Positions 10,481 through 21,175 of a stretch of 64,000 nucleotides of DNA are shown piece after piece. Every line of letters starts with the position of its first letter. Within the stretch, counting starts at the first letter, position 1. A program made the position numbers and the translations under genes. The notes under the pieces were generated by a model. The model was not told the DNA's origin. It saw nothing but the letters and a program-made list of their open reading frames with translations, and did not search any database. The DNA comes from Phocoena phocoena (Eukaryota > Chordata > Mammalia > Artiodactyla > Phocoenidae): assembly GCF_963924675.1 (NCBI RefSeq), contig NC_089230.1, positions 3,101,001 through 3,165,000 of the forward strand, written 5' to 3'.

Positions 10481-11459
10481 TCAAAAAAGATGACAACAAT
10501 TGAAACTCCACCAAAGGCCTATTTGCCCACACCTGCCCCAATTTTCTTTTGCAGTGATCTACTATCACTATGGACACTACACTTTGGGGACCTAAAAATG
10601 GAGTGATCAGCAAATGTAAGCAAGCTCCTCAAATCAGTGGGATAGCATATTTGAAGTCTCAGAAGTACTAGATGTAGGGCAACCGTAGCACCATGGATTT
10701 ATGGGACAGTTTTTCTTCTCCAATTATCTGCTTAGAGCAGATGTGGATACGATATTGCGTTCTGTCCACGTCAGTTACTATAAATATGCACAGGTTTGTG
10801 ATTTTTGCTATAAATTTATGTAATAACAGAGAAAGAATTATGTTATTTAACATATGCGTTATTATAAAATAGGACACGAAAACACCTTCTGGGGAGCCCA
10901 TGAAAATTATGATTGGTATAAGTATGATGCTTAAATTCTCATGTAACTGTAATGGTATGTCTGGGTTTTGTGACTTTTATACATTTTATATACTTAGATT
11001 CTTAAATATTGACAGAATATAAACTCACAAAGGGCAGAGGGGAATGTCCTAACTGGTGTGTTAAGACACTGAGCTTCATCGAGAACTGATAATTCCCGTC
11101 TTAGTCTGTTTGTTTTATCCCTGCCCCTGATACAATGCCTGTACATATTCTGCACTCAATCATTTCTTCTTGAGTGAAATGACCAATGTTTCTGTAACTA
11201 AGACATCTTAAAGTATTGAGTATTCCATTTAATAGTGACCATAATAATTATACTTGTAAACGGATAGAGATAAGAAGGAATATTTATATTGAGCCGTAAA
11301 AATCTTTCATTTGTGAAAGAACACTGGCTTTGAGATTAAGCGTGCACAGATGATTAGAATGTAGCATCACGTATTTACAAAAATAGCTTTCCTTAAGACT
11401 AAATTGATTTTAGGTATTAGTGCCTGGTACTCATGTGAGAGGACAGTAGGCTCATCTTC
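10481..11459. other. AT-rich unique sequence
   Basis: About 1 kb of AT-rich DNA without ORFs of note, paired splice signals or a repeat I can name. The 77-codon minus-strand ORF around 10.8 kb has no coding character. Confidence 0.4.
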
Positions 11460-11550
11460 CCTCCTCCCACTTTCTATTTTGAAAAGTACTCCATCTACAG
11501 AAAAGCTGCAGGATGTGTACAATGCGTGCTGAGGTCCTCTTCACCTAAAT
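11460..11550. mobile_element. Ancient L1 3' UTR fragment, left part
   Basis: The AGAAAAGCTGCAGGATGTGTAC stretch followed by a TTCACCTAAATCACCAATGTGACA-like passage resembles the conserved part of old L1M-type 3' regions. The apparent continuation lies at 12120-12560, on the other side of the LTR-like block. Confidence 0.4.
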
Positions 11551-11990
11551 CACCAATGTGACAATGTGATACAGAATCTGACTCCATTTCTGATGGTTGG
11601 CTGCCGACCGCTTCCAGATCCCACCTTCACAGCCAGCTTCTTGTCTGCTCCAAACCTGGGCAGGCTGATGCGACAGCCCATGTGGTCCTTCCATTGGTGC
11701 CAGTGGGAACTCAGTCCGCATGAGCCCTGACTCCTACGTGAGAATCTCCCAGGACCACCTGTAACCACAGTGAAACCTGCACCTGTTGGCTCTCAAGCCA
11801 TTTCCAGACATGCTTGGGAGTCTGCACTTCTCCCCTAGCAAAGCCTCGTTATGAGAGCAATAAACTTTCCCACACGCTCTTGGTGCATGTGTGGGATCAC
11901 CAGTCTCGACATTCAAACCAAATTTTGGGTTGAGGTGGGTCCATCTCACTCCAAGTGACGGGGACAAACGTTTGGCTGTTTTCTCCTCTT
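11551..11990 (+). mobile_element. Solo-LTR-like segment (ERV)
   Basis: This block differs in composition from its flanks. It carries an AATAAA polyadenylation signal in GCAATAAACTTTCCC (about 11858) followed about 30-80 bp later by an LTR R/U5-like passage (GGATCACCAGTCTCGACATTC, GGTGGGTCCATCTCACTCC). It splits an ancient L1 3' region. I could not fix the exact TG/CA ends or a target duplication and cannot name the family. No gag, pol or env sequence is present. Confidence 0.45.
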
Positions 11991-12119
11991 CCTTCACCTC
12001 CTCCTCTTCTTCTTTCTCTCACAATGATTATTATTTTTGGCTGAACCACGTGAGAGTTATTTGTAGACATTATGATCTAGAGAGTTCAGATTTATTTTCT
12101 AAGAGCAAGACATTCTCCT

Positions 12120-12560
12120 AAAGGACCACAATCCAGCAACCACACCAAGAACACTTAATGTTGATATAATATTATCTAGTGGGAGCACATGTTCACATTT
12201 CCCCAATAATAGCCCGTTTTTTTCCCCTCAATCTAGGATCCAATCAAGAACCACACATGGCATTTCGTTGTCACATCTCCTTTAATCTAGAAATGCTCCC
12301 TGATGTTGACATGTTTGAAGGGTCCAGGTCAATAATCTTTTAGAAATTCCCTGTTTGGATTCATCTGATGTTCCCGAATGATCAGATTCAGGTTAAACAT
12401 TTTGGACAAGGATACTATCCAGGTGACATTGGGTCACATCAGAGGACACATGATGTCATTAGCGATGTTAAGCTTGATCACGTGGTTAAGGTTGTGTCTG
12501 CTAGACTTCTTGCTATATTGCAAAGAGAGGTAGAAACATATTCTGATAATTCACTACTTA
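12120..12560. mobile_element. Ancient L1 3' UTR fragment, right part
   Basis: Contains the diagnostic but diverged order AGGATCCAATCAAGAACCACAC, CATTTCGTTGTCACATCTCC, TTTAATCTAGAAATGCTCCCTGA and GATTCAGGTTAAACATTTTGG, well known from old mammalian L1M elements. A sister copy with the same order lies at 21180-21660. Sequence divergence suggests insertion before the cetartiodactyl radiation. Confidence 0.7.
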
Positions 12561-12699
12561 TGCCATGACAAAAAGCTCTTTCTGAAAGTATAAAATGTTG
12601 AACACTCAACTCTGCAGTACAAGTCAATTCATAACTATAGAAATTTGGATTTTGCTCTATATATTTATATATATATATTTTTTTTAAATGAATTATAAC

Positions 12700-13330
12700 A
12701 TTTTCAGAAAGTTCACTTTCTTAGGTGAAAAGCTTAATTAACGTTAACATATATCCATACCCAGATGAAGATACAGGACATTTCCTGCATTCTAGAAAGC
12801 TTCTTGTGCTCTGTCCCAATAAAACCCCTACTCACTGTTCTGAACTCTATTGCCATTAATTGGTTTTCCTTGCTTTGGGGCTCACATATGTGGAATCAGA
12901 CAGCACATAGCCTTGTGTCTGGGTTCTTTTCTTCAACGTTATGTCTGTGGGATTCACCTACATTGTTACAGTTGTCTGTTCTTTTTGAGTGCTAAGTAAT
13001 ATTGTATTAATAGTCTACAATCTACTTGTCCTTTGTACTACTGATGGGTATTTGGGTTTTTTCAATTTAGGGGTCATTACAAATAAAGCTGATATGAAAC
13101 AACTTGTGTGCATGCCTTTTGGTGGACATAAAACTCATTTGTTTTCAATATATATCCAACACACTCATTTTTGTAATAATTTGTGGAATGTTCTTTAGCA
13201 GTCATTGGAGCCCATCAATGAAGATGTATGGTTTTCTGTAAACATGTCTGAATATTATAAACCTTATATTCATGAGAAAAATCCCTGATGCATTCCAAGC
13301 CCTTTAACATGGCAACATTTGCAATCCAGA
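12700..13330. mobile_element. Ancient L1 3'-region fragment
   Basis: The order ACATATATCCATACCCAGATG, GAACTCTATTGCCATTAAT, GGAATCAGACAGCAC, TGCTAAGTAATATTGTATTAATAG and GATGGGTATTTGGGTTTTTTC matches the conserved passage of L1M 3' ends, with many substitutions. The small plus-strand ORFs here derive from this element and are not genes. Confidence 0.65.
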
Positions 13331-13453
13331 TGTAGGATCTTGATAAATGAACTAGATCTTGTTCTTAATAGTACAAGTCTATACATAATTTTGATTCACA
13401 AATATTTGTCATTCTTCTCTACCGTGGATGTTGACGTTGATTCTTATTCATTT

Positions 13454-13817
13454 TTAAATATATTTTAAAATATTTATTTATTTATTTATCTTTGGTTGCG
13501 TTGGGTCTTCGTTGCTGCATGCGGGCTTTCTCTAGTTGCGGCGAGCGGGGGCTACTTTTTGTTGTGGTGCGCGGGCTTCTCATGGCGGTGGCTTCTCTTG
13601 TTGCAGAGCATGGGCTCCAGGCACGCAAGCTCAGTAGTTGCGGCATGCGGCCTTCAGCAGTTGTGGCACGCGGGCTCTAGAGCGCAGGCTCAGTAGTTGT
13701 GGCACACGGGCTTAGTTGCTCCGCGGCATGTGGGATCTTCCTGGACCAGGGCTCGAACCCGTGTCCCCTGCATAGGCAGGCGGATTCTTAACCACTGTGC
13801 CACCAGGGACGCCCTGG
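13454..13817 (-). mobile_element. CHR-type tRNA-derived SINE, long form
   Basis: On the minus strand it reads from a tRNA-like head (CCCTGGTGGCACAGTGGTTAAG, B box GGGTTCGAGCC) through a body of CAACTACTGAGC units to an A-rich ATAAATAAAT tail at the left. It is flanked by a 13-bp target-site duplication with one mismatch: TTCTTATTCATTT (13441-13453) and TTCTTGTTCATTT (13818-13830). CHR SINEs mark cetaceans, hippos and ruminants. Confidence 0.95.
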
Positions 13818-13830
13818 TTCTTGTTCATTT

Positions 13831-15654
13831 AAGAAGTATATTGTGCTTGCTTTGCTGGCTCTGAAGGAGGAGGTATTGAGAAGGAAGATGAAATATCCAC
13901 CAGGTATAGAGTCTTGAGGTGAAGTTGCTCGTAAGGAAGATCCTTTTACTTCTGTTTGGGAAAAGCTTACCCAACTTAGGAATCTCTGCCTAGGAAGGTC
14001 CATAACTTTGTTTCAAGAAGGGAAGTATAATCAGGAGGCTTAGTTTTCTTTTCCGGACTACCCTTGAGCGCTGTCATGATGTTGATTTTTTCCTCTTTCC
14101 ATTTTTCTACACCAAGACAGTCACTTGCCTGTCTTATCTGGGGCTTCCCTGGGCTAACTGTGAAGGAGAAGGAAAAAGGGACAGATGTGACTTTATGCCA
14201 CCCCCTGACCTGCAATAATAAAACCCATGTTTACATAACAGGTGCTGTAGCTGGTGGAGGACTTGCAATCATCCTAACATTTAGCTCCAGAGTATCTCTC
14301 GGGAAGGGAACTGTAGAAGGTGAGACCCTGGGGCCTCAGGGGCAAGGGCTTTGGTTGCTCCAGCAAAAGGGAGAGTCCCTGCGTGTAAAGAAAAAGAGAA
14401 TGTGAGAGAGAACAGAAAGGAGGCGGCTGTGGGGGCCAACTCAGAGGAGGACCCCTGCTAGTGGTGCGGTTGACATGGAATCAGAACCCAGGAGTGACTG
14501 ATGGTGACTGCATGTTAATTTGGTAGGTGGTGCAGGCTGCGCTCCTCAGTGTGTCCTGAATTCTTTGATAAGCCTACCAACTTCTTCAACCTCTCATTTG
14601 TAAATGGAAACCAGTGCAGGGCCTGAGTCTCATGTCTGGGTTGACGTGGAGCAGACCTGAGTGTGTGGAAGTAGCAGCCAGACACAGGTGAGCCCATGGG
14701 GTCTTAAGTCCTAGAATATTTTTAGGGCTGTTGGTAGGGCTTTGAGTATCTCCAGGCTATAATACTCTATTCAGGGCAAATCTCTCAATCCCAAGCCCTG
14801 ACTTTGAGCTGTATTTGGCCACGTGTTCCCTCTAACTTGAAGTTAATTGGAACATTTTGGTTGTTGTTACAGCTTAGTCTCTTGTTCTTAATACAGTATC
14901 ACCTCTGGCTTGACATCCAGCAAAAGATTGCACGGCATTGTTAAAACCCTGGTTTCACTTAGACCCAGTGGATTTTGATGACCCAGTTTAAAATCACTGG
15001 GATTGGATAAAAACCAGCTGCCTCCTGTAAGTGATTAAAAGGATAGCTAACACATACAAATAACAATAACTTGTAGAGCAGTAGGAGTTTCATTTAACTT
15101 CGTTATGAATGTCCAAAGTAAATATAGGGAAAAATTATTTGTTGTAACATACAAGAAAAATCCATTATCAACTGATAGCATGTTAATTTAATCCATCCCT
15201 CTCTCTACTTAATATTAAGCTCTTTTCCTGCCCATTCCCTTTAGCTTTTGTTGTTCAGTCTCTCTGATTGTCAGACTTGAGGTCATTGTCATTTGACGGT
15301 CTCAAGTGCAAAAGAATCGCAAAGTGGAACTGAAATGTTGCAGTGACGGGATTTCATGAAATCCGTGAGAGTGATGTTGGGAACAGCTCCATTTCTGTGC
15401 TAAGTCATAGAACATGAGTTAGACTTTCATCTGAAGAAAGAAAACCAGCAAGGATTACTCAGTGTCCCCCACTACAATATATTTCTATCCCATTCTGTTT
15501 TCTTTTGTCAAACATCTTCTGGGTAAGCGCTTGACCTGTGCTGTCTGCTGGCCACACAGGGTCCTGGAACCTTGGGTCACTGTGGGGATGTGATGTTTCA
15601 CTCATAGGACAAAAATGCTATCTGAGATTTTCTTACTGTCCTTACTTTTTTATA
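13831..15654. other. Unique intronic-type sequence
   Basis: No gene or young repeat was recognised. A plus-strand ORF at 14064-14405 (113 codons) has a hydrophobic stretch, AVAGGGLAIILTF, but no homology I recognise and no splice context. I regard it as chance. Confidence 0.45.
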
Positions 15655-15788
15655 GTCTGCCTCTCCCTGTGAGAATGTGTTCTCCATAAAGACAGAAACC
15701 TCTTTGGCCATTTTTTCCAGTTAGAGTAAAGCCTGGCAAATATTAAGTGCCCTGTAAATATTGTTGAATAAATGTATGAATGAACAGT
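15655..15788 (+). mobile_element. L2 3'-end fragment
   Basis: A run resembling the L2 tail, with CTGGCAAATATTAAGTGCC and then TGTTGAATAAATGTATGAATGAA. This is the standard terminal motif of L2 elements, strongly diverged. Confidence 0.65.
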
Positions 15789-16953
15789 GGAATTTCCCTT
15801 TTTAGTAGAACCTTTCTGTAGACTTAGGATGCCCAGAAGGTAGTGTAGAAAAGGGCTAAGGGGGACTTTTAGAAGAGCCCCCTAGATGGACTCTCTGCCC
15901 CCAGCTCTCCTGCTTCAGCCCATCTGTGCCGAGGTCCCTGTCAGTTACAAGTGGCAAAATCCGAAGAGAACAAATCTCAGCGGAAGCCGGTTTTCAGGGA
16001 GTCCCTGGGGGAGAGTCAAAGATGGAGCAGGGGGACCTCCAGGGCTCCTTTGCCTGCCTGCCCACCCCCAAGGTAACAAGGCAAATGGCAGCTCCAGGTC
16101 AGACCTTAGGACCCCAGAGCAGAGAGGAAAGAAAACCTTGACCTTGCTGGCCTGGCCCAAGTATCCCAAAGACAGAATTTCTCGTTCTGACAGACGGGGC
16201 AGAGTCCACTTCTCAAAGAAAGTATGTGTATCACACGCAGCATCGCTACCCCTCCAACAAGTGCAGGCAGCCTATCACTGGCCCTCCTCCTACCGGGAAG
16301 TCTCCAGCTCTCCTTTTATTCTCTTGTAAAGTACTAACGCTCTCCTTGGGCGTGAGGGTCTGTCGTACTGTAGTCCTGAAGAGATGGCACTGAGATAACG
16401 GATGTGCCAATGCGTGGTCAACGAAAAGTAGCCACACAAAGGGAAAGCCCTAACATTTTGTGTGCTTCTCCCAGCCCTCCCCTTACAGGACCCTCCCGTT
16501 CAGCTAAACTGATACTTACTTTCTAGGAGCGCTTGTGAAGTTTCCTCTTCCCAGGACTCTGCTCACCACTCAGTCTCTCTTTGTAGAACCCTTCCGCATC
16601 CTTGGAGGCCCCTTGGAACGTCTACCCTCTCCATGAGGCCGTGGTCATCTCCACGAGAAGGATGGGGGTGCCTTTCCTCCTGGGTCTGGGGCTCTGCGTG
16701 GCTTGAGGCGCTCACCACATTCTGTGTGGCATGAGGGTCATTTCCATAGTTCTGGGATCCCCGTTGGCCTGAAAGATTCTAGAGAAAAGGGGCTGTTTCA
16801 TATGCATTCGTGTAGTCATTCCAATAAAAGTTATTACTCCATGCGTAAAAGTAGAGGAAAGAGATGAAGAAAGATAACCACATATATTGGCCTTGATAAG
16901 CTCTGCATTAATTACTAGTGATAGTCTATATATGGTGTGGGAAAGCAATTTTT
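15789..16953. other. Unique sequence with a 147-codon ORF of doubtful meaning
   Basis: A plus-strand ORF at 15886-16329 begins MDSLPPALLLQPICAEVPVS and ends SSPFILL. It has no domain I recognise and no flanking splice pattern. Base composition is moderate, so an ORF of this length can arise by chance. I do not call a gene. The remainder holds no recognisable repeat. Confidence 0.4.
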
Positions 16954-17942
16954 AAATTACTACAAACTTTTTTTTTAACATCTTTATTGGAGTATAATTG
17001 CTTTACAATGGTGTGTTAGTTTCTGCTTTATAACAAAGTGAATCAGCTATACGTGTACATATATCTCCATATCTCCTCCCTCTTGCGTTTCCCTCCCACC
17101 CTCCCTATCCCACCCCTCTAGGTGGTCACAAAGCACTGAGCTGATCTCCCTGTGCTATGCGGCTGCTTCCCACTAGCTATCTATTTTACGTTTGGTAGTG
17201 TATATATGTCCATACCACTCTCTCATTTTGTGCCAGCTTACCCTTCCCCCTCCCCGTGTCCTCAAGTCCATTCTCTACGTCTGCATCTTTATTCCTGTCC
17301 TGCCCCTAGGTTCTTCAGAACCATTTATTTTAGATTCCATATATATGTGTTAGCATATGGTATTTGTTTTTCTCTTTCTGACTTACTTCACTCTGTATGA
17401 CGGACATGCACATATAGTCACCTTATCTTTGATAAAGGAGGCAAGAATATACAGTGGAGAAAAGACAGCCTCTTCAGTAAGTGGTGCTGGGAAAACTGGA
17501 CAGCTACATGTAAAAGAATGAAATTAGAACACTCCCTTACATCATACACAAAAATAAACTCAAAATGGATTAAAGACCTAAATGTAAGGCCAAACACTAT
17601 CAAACTCTTAGAGGAGAGCATAGGCAGGACACTCCATGACATAAATCACAGCAAGATCCTTTCTGACCCACCTTCTAGAGAAATGGAAATATAAACAAAT
17701 GGGACGTAATGAAACTTAAAAGCTTTTGCAGAGCAAAGGAAACCATAAACAAGACGAAAAGACAACCCTCAGAATGGGAGAATATATTTGCCAATGAAGC
17801 AACTGGCAAAGGATTAATCTCCAAAGTATACAAGCAGCTCATGCAGCTCAATATCAAAATAACAAACAACCCCATCCAAACATGGGCGGAAGACCTAAAG
17901 AGACATTTCTCCAAAGAAGATATAAAATTACTACAAACTTTT
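16954..17942 (-). mobile_element. L1 insertion with 5' inversion (twin priming) and 18-bp target duplication
   Basis: A perfect 18-bp duplication, AAATTACTACAAACTTTT, flanks the element (16954-16971 and 17925-17942). From 16972 to about 17402 the sequence is the 3' UTR of a cetartiodactyl L1 on the minus strand, beginning with poly-T. From about 17403 to 17924 the orientation flips and the + strand encodes the ORF2 C-terminus ([19 protein letters not shown], then [15 protein letters not shown]). This is the classic 5'-inverted, truncated L1 produced by twin priming. The inverted part keeps a long open frame, so the insertion is relatively young, but the element is dead. Confidence 0.95.
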
Positions 17943-18341
17943 GTAGCATTATTCAATAATGTAGTAGACTGATTCAAGTGGTATTTTTCAGACAGCAGAA
18001 AGTATAAGGGTAAAACTTCTTTGCTCCAATGACTGGTTACAAGGTGGCTAATTCATAAGCAAAAATGCTTAAGTTTTGATAAGAAATTCTGTCATGTTAT
18101 TGAAGAAGGAAATTGCCCAGATATCCAAGAAGCTGAATTGTGATAAAGAGAAAAAAAAAGAAACTTACCTGGAGAACGGTTACTCTGTTTATAGATTAAG
18201 ACTCGTAATGCCCAGTCATTCCACATTTATTTCGATATTTTTGTAAAGGTCCTGCCTTCACCCATCCTTGGATGGTGCTCTCGACAAGCTAACGATGTTG
18301 TTAGTCCATGTTTATCTTCCAGGGGCACCTCACTGTACCAC
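17943..18341. other. Unique sequence between L1 and SINE
   Basis: About 400 bp of ordinary AT-rich sequence. No gene, RNA or repeat was recognised. Confidence 0.5.
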
Positions 18342-18352
18342 GTACATCTTTA

Positions 18353-18578
18353 TTTTTTTATTTATTTACTTTTTATGAGTTATGCGGGCCTCTCACTGTT
18401 GCGGCCTCTCCCGTTGCGGAGCACAGGCTCTGGAAGCGCAGGCTCAGCGGCCATGGCTCACGGGCCCAGCTGCTCCGCGGCATGTGGGATCTTCCCGGAC
18501 CCGGGCACGAACCCGTGTCCCCTGCATCGGCAGGCGGACTCCCAACCACTGCGCCACCAGGGAAAGGAAAACCCTCAT
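18353..18578 (-). mobile_element. CHR-2-like SINE, short cetacean form
   Basis: On the minus strand: CCCTGGTGGCGCAGTGGTTGGG head, B box with GGGTTCGTGCCC, GGCCATGGCTCAC-type body and GGAGAGGCCGCAACAGTGAG end, with an A/T-rich tail at the left. Flanked by a perfect 11-bp target duplication, GTACATCTTTA (18342-18352 and 18579-18589). This short body is the form amplified in whales and dolphins. Confidence 0.95.
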
Positions 18579-18589
18579 GTACATCTTTA

Positions 18590-18874
18590 GACTGTCAAGG
18601 ACTGTTGGATGTTTCTTCAGTACGTTTGTTTTTTAAAAAGACTTCAAGCTTTTGTTAACATAATGCCCTTTGTAGTCAACTTCATCTAACCTCAGTAAAC
18701 CTTCCTTGTATCTTTCACTCACAAACCATACGCGGGGACCCTCAGAGCCCTCAATTCCATAACATTTTGGAATGGTCTCAACCAGTGTTTTTTGGATTGT
18801 GGGTAGCAACCTATTTGTGTGTCATGAAATCTATTTTTAGTAAACCCAAATTGTATTTCTAAAAACTGAATAGA
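18590..18874. other. Unique sequence
   Basis: No feature recognised apart from small chance ORFs. Confidence 0.5.
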
Positions 18875-18992
18875 ATGGGGGAAAGGGGGAAGGGGATGGG
18901 AGGAGGGCGGAGGGGAAAGGATGGGGGAAGAGAGGGGAGGAAAAGGGAGGGGGGAGGGAAGGGGATAAGGGGGAAGACAAGGGGTGGAGAGC
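18875..18992 (+). repeat. G-rich homopurine tract
   Basis: About 118 bp that is almost entirely G and A with many GGGG and GGGGG runs separated by one to four A. Multiple overlapping four-G-run arrangements satisfy the usual G-quadruplex pattern, and the homopurine strand could also form triplex DNA. The minus-strand ORFs rich in Pro/Ser/Leu here are an artefact of composition. Confidence 0.9.
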
Positions 18993-19359
18993 GTGAGGGT
19001 GAGTCCCACGAGCGGCAATCATTATTTAGTGACCTGTGTGTGTGCTCATTTGGTCCTATTGTAAAGATAAATTTCATATTGTGAGTTGAAAAAGTAACAA
19101 AACTCTGGTCTAGACCACATTTTACAGATATCTTCATGACAACGGACAGCCCACAACACTGGAAATTTTATGGCCCCTTGGTGAAAAATAATAAATAATT
19201 AATTTAAATGAATCCATGCAAATTTCTTTGGATTCAGGACCATCTGAAGAGGGCTCTGAACTGCCTGTGTTAACTGGAAGTGAAACCCATTAACATAGTG
19301 GCACCTACGGGGCCTCAGTCCCAGGTGGTTTATCACATCCCTGCTCTGGTAGCTGCAGT
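18993..19359. other. Unique sequence
   Basis: No gene or named repeat seen. There is an AT-rich stretch around 19170-19220. Confidence 0.45.
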
Positions 19360-19505
19360 CCTTTCTCTGCTTTACTGTCAGCTAACACTCCTGTGTGAGC
19401 CTTGCCTCCCCAGCTAGATTGGAGACATTGTCAAGTCATGATCAGGTCTTCATTCCAGTTCTTCTTCCAGTGATGATCACGGAGTAGCTGTTCAACAAAT
19501 GATTT
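19360..19505 (+). mobile_element. Possible L2 3'-end fragment
   Basis: The passage ending AGTAGCTGTTCAACAAATGATTTT has the shape of a decayed L2 3' end (normally AGTAGGTGCTCAATAAATGTTTG). Upstream similarity is weak. Confidence 0.4.
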
Positions 19506-19667
19506 TATGTTAATCACTGAGAACCTGGAACACACCTGAGAAGTGTGTCCCTACGAAGAGGCGGAAGGTGAGAGGGAAGGAGAACAGGAGGACAGGGGAG
19601 AAGGTCCATATTTGGCTGCTCCTGTCGGGGCAGATTAGAAGGCAGTGCAGGGAGCCTGGGACCAGCT

Positions 19668-19692
19668 CGAACTGCGAACTGCGAACTGCGAA
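19668..19692 (+). repeat. 7-bp tandem repeat (CGAACTG)3.6
   Basis: Three full units and a partial unit of CGAACTG occur in tandem within unique sequence. The repeat is short and perfect, hence probably young and possibly polymorphic. Confidence 0.9.
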
Positions 19693-20904
19693 CCCCTCCG
19701 GGTCTTTGCGGGGTGGCAATCCCCACCAGTAACTCGAATCCTTGTTTCCCAGTGACTCCACCTAGTGACTAGAACAAAATGTGCTCCACCTTCCACGATA
19801 GAATGAAAGGCACACTTTCCTTTCTAAAATCATTTTTCCATTCTTGAAAACTTTTCATGCCTAATTCGCCATCTTTATGTGCTTGGGGAGTAATTATCAG
19901 CGTGTGCTTTTTAAAGTTAGGTTCTTCTAGGCTTGTTTGAGAGAATGTACCTTTTCACCTCACCCCCTCACAGGGGGTGGACTTAGCCTCTGTTATTTAT
20001 GCCTTGATTGCTACTTTGTCTAGGCTTACTTGTTATTTTATACTTTAAAATGTTTAAATTTACATCAGAGTCAACATGATGGGTACATATAGTTCTTTAG
20101 TTTTCTTCTTTCAGTGTGAAATCTTACTACTCTAGATTTGATAGGTAAAGAGGTAAAATAATGAGATAAATAAATAAAAGCTTTGTGGCTGCCTACATGC
20201 CCATTTGCAAAAATTAATGCCAGATTATCTCTGGAAACATCTGGAGCAGCTGTGGTTGTCAGTATTGCTTCACCCCCCAGGTGTGATGATTTAAACTTTC
20301 CACTTCTCTTTGTAAAAATTAGAGAAAATAACTGACTATAGTTTTACTCCCCTTCCTCCCATCATCAGTAAAATATATGTAAAACTTGGTTCTGAATTGG
20401 TGAAACACCATTTACAGTTTGGGTCTGAGTTGGGGTCAAGGGAGAAAGAAAAGAAAAGGAAAACTTCACAATCACACAATCACATGTTTACTATGTGCAG
20501 AGCAGCAGAGAATTGCAATGAGTGATGGACCAGAGTTTATTTTCTCAGCCCTAAGGAATTTTCAGTCTTTATGGAAGACAAGCCTGTGTTACAAGAGCCA
20601 TTAAGTGAGCGACTTCATGGAAGTCATTCAAAGGGTTACAGAGGTTTCTGAGAGGGGGTGATCCATTTCTCCCAGCCTTGGGTGAGTTGAATCATGGACG
20701 GCCTTGATGTGCTCACTGGGTAGTGAGGAACCATTCCTCGTGTTTAAGCACATTGGATCTTACAACCAGAGTCTATTTCTGTGCAATTTCTTTCTTTATT
20801 TAAAAGAGATTTCTTTTTTAACAACTTTCAGTAGATTCAGTAAGGGGTCAATGCCTGTTTTCCTCAATGCATTGTCTTTGCTGTAAATTTCATTCACTTA
20901 TTCT
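19693..20904. other. Unique AT-rich sequence
   Basis: No exon, RNA gene or nameable repeat was found. Short ORFs around 20.4-20.9 kb lack coding character. Confidence 0.45.
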
Positions 20905-21175
20905 TGAATAAAAACAAATGCATTGGTAAAAATTCAAAAGGTACAAAAGCCATATAATGAAAAATGTCTTTTCTGTGTTACTTGGTTCTGCTTCCAAGTT
21001 TTCTTCATATAGATATTGCCAATTCCTCTAAGTTTATTCTTAGGTATTTTTATCCTTTGTTCTGAGTTGCCCTTATAAATGTAGTCATTTCTTGCACTAA
21101 ATATTTTGGAGTAGTTCCTTATATATGGTGAATGCTATGGATATTTTTATAAACTGATTTTTAAATTTTGAAATA
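20905..21175. mobile_element. Ancient L1 fragment
   Basis: Contains diverged L1-type passages (AAAAATTCAAAAGGTACAAAAG, then GCCAATTCCTCTAAG, TTATTCTTAGGTATTTT). It belongs to the cluster of old L1 material extending to 22.4 kb. Confidence 0.5.

Noticed and set aside
13484..13817. Possible tRNA gene from the GGTTCGA-type B box
   Set aside because: The tRNA-like head belongs to a CHR SINE with an A-rich tail and target duplication; the cloverleaf is degenerate.
17709..17972. 87-codon ORF that looks like a conserved protein
   Set aside because: It is the L1 ORF2 C-terminus within the inverted part of a truncated L1, not a host gene.
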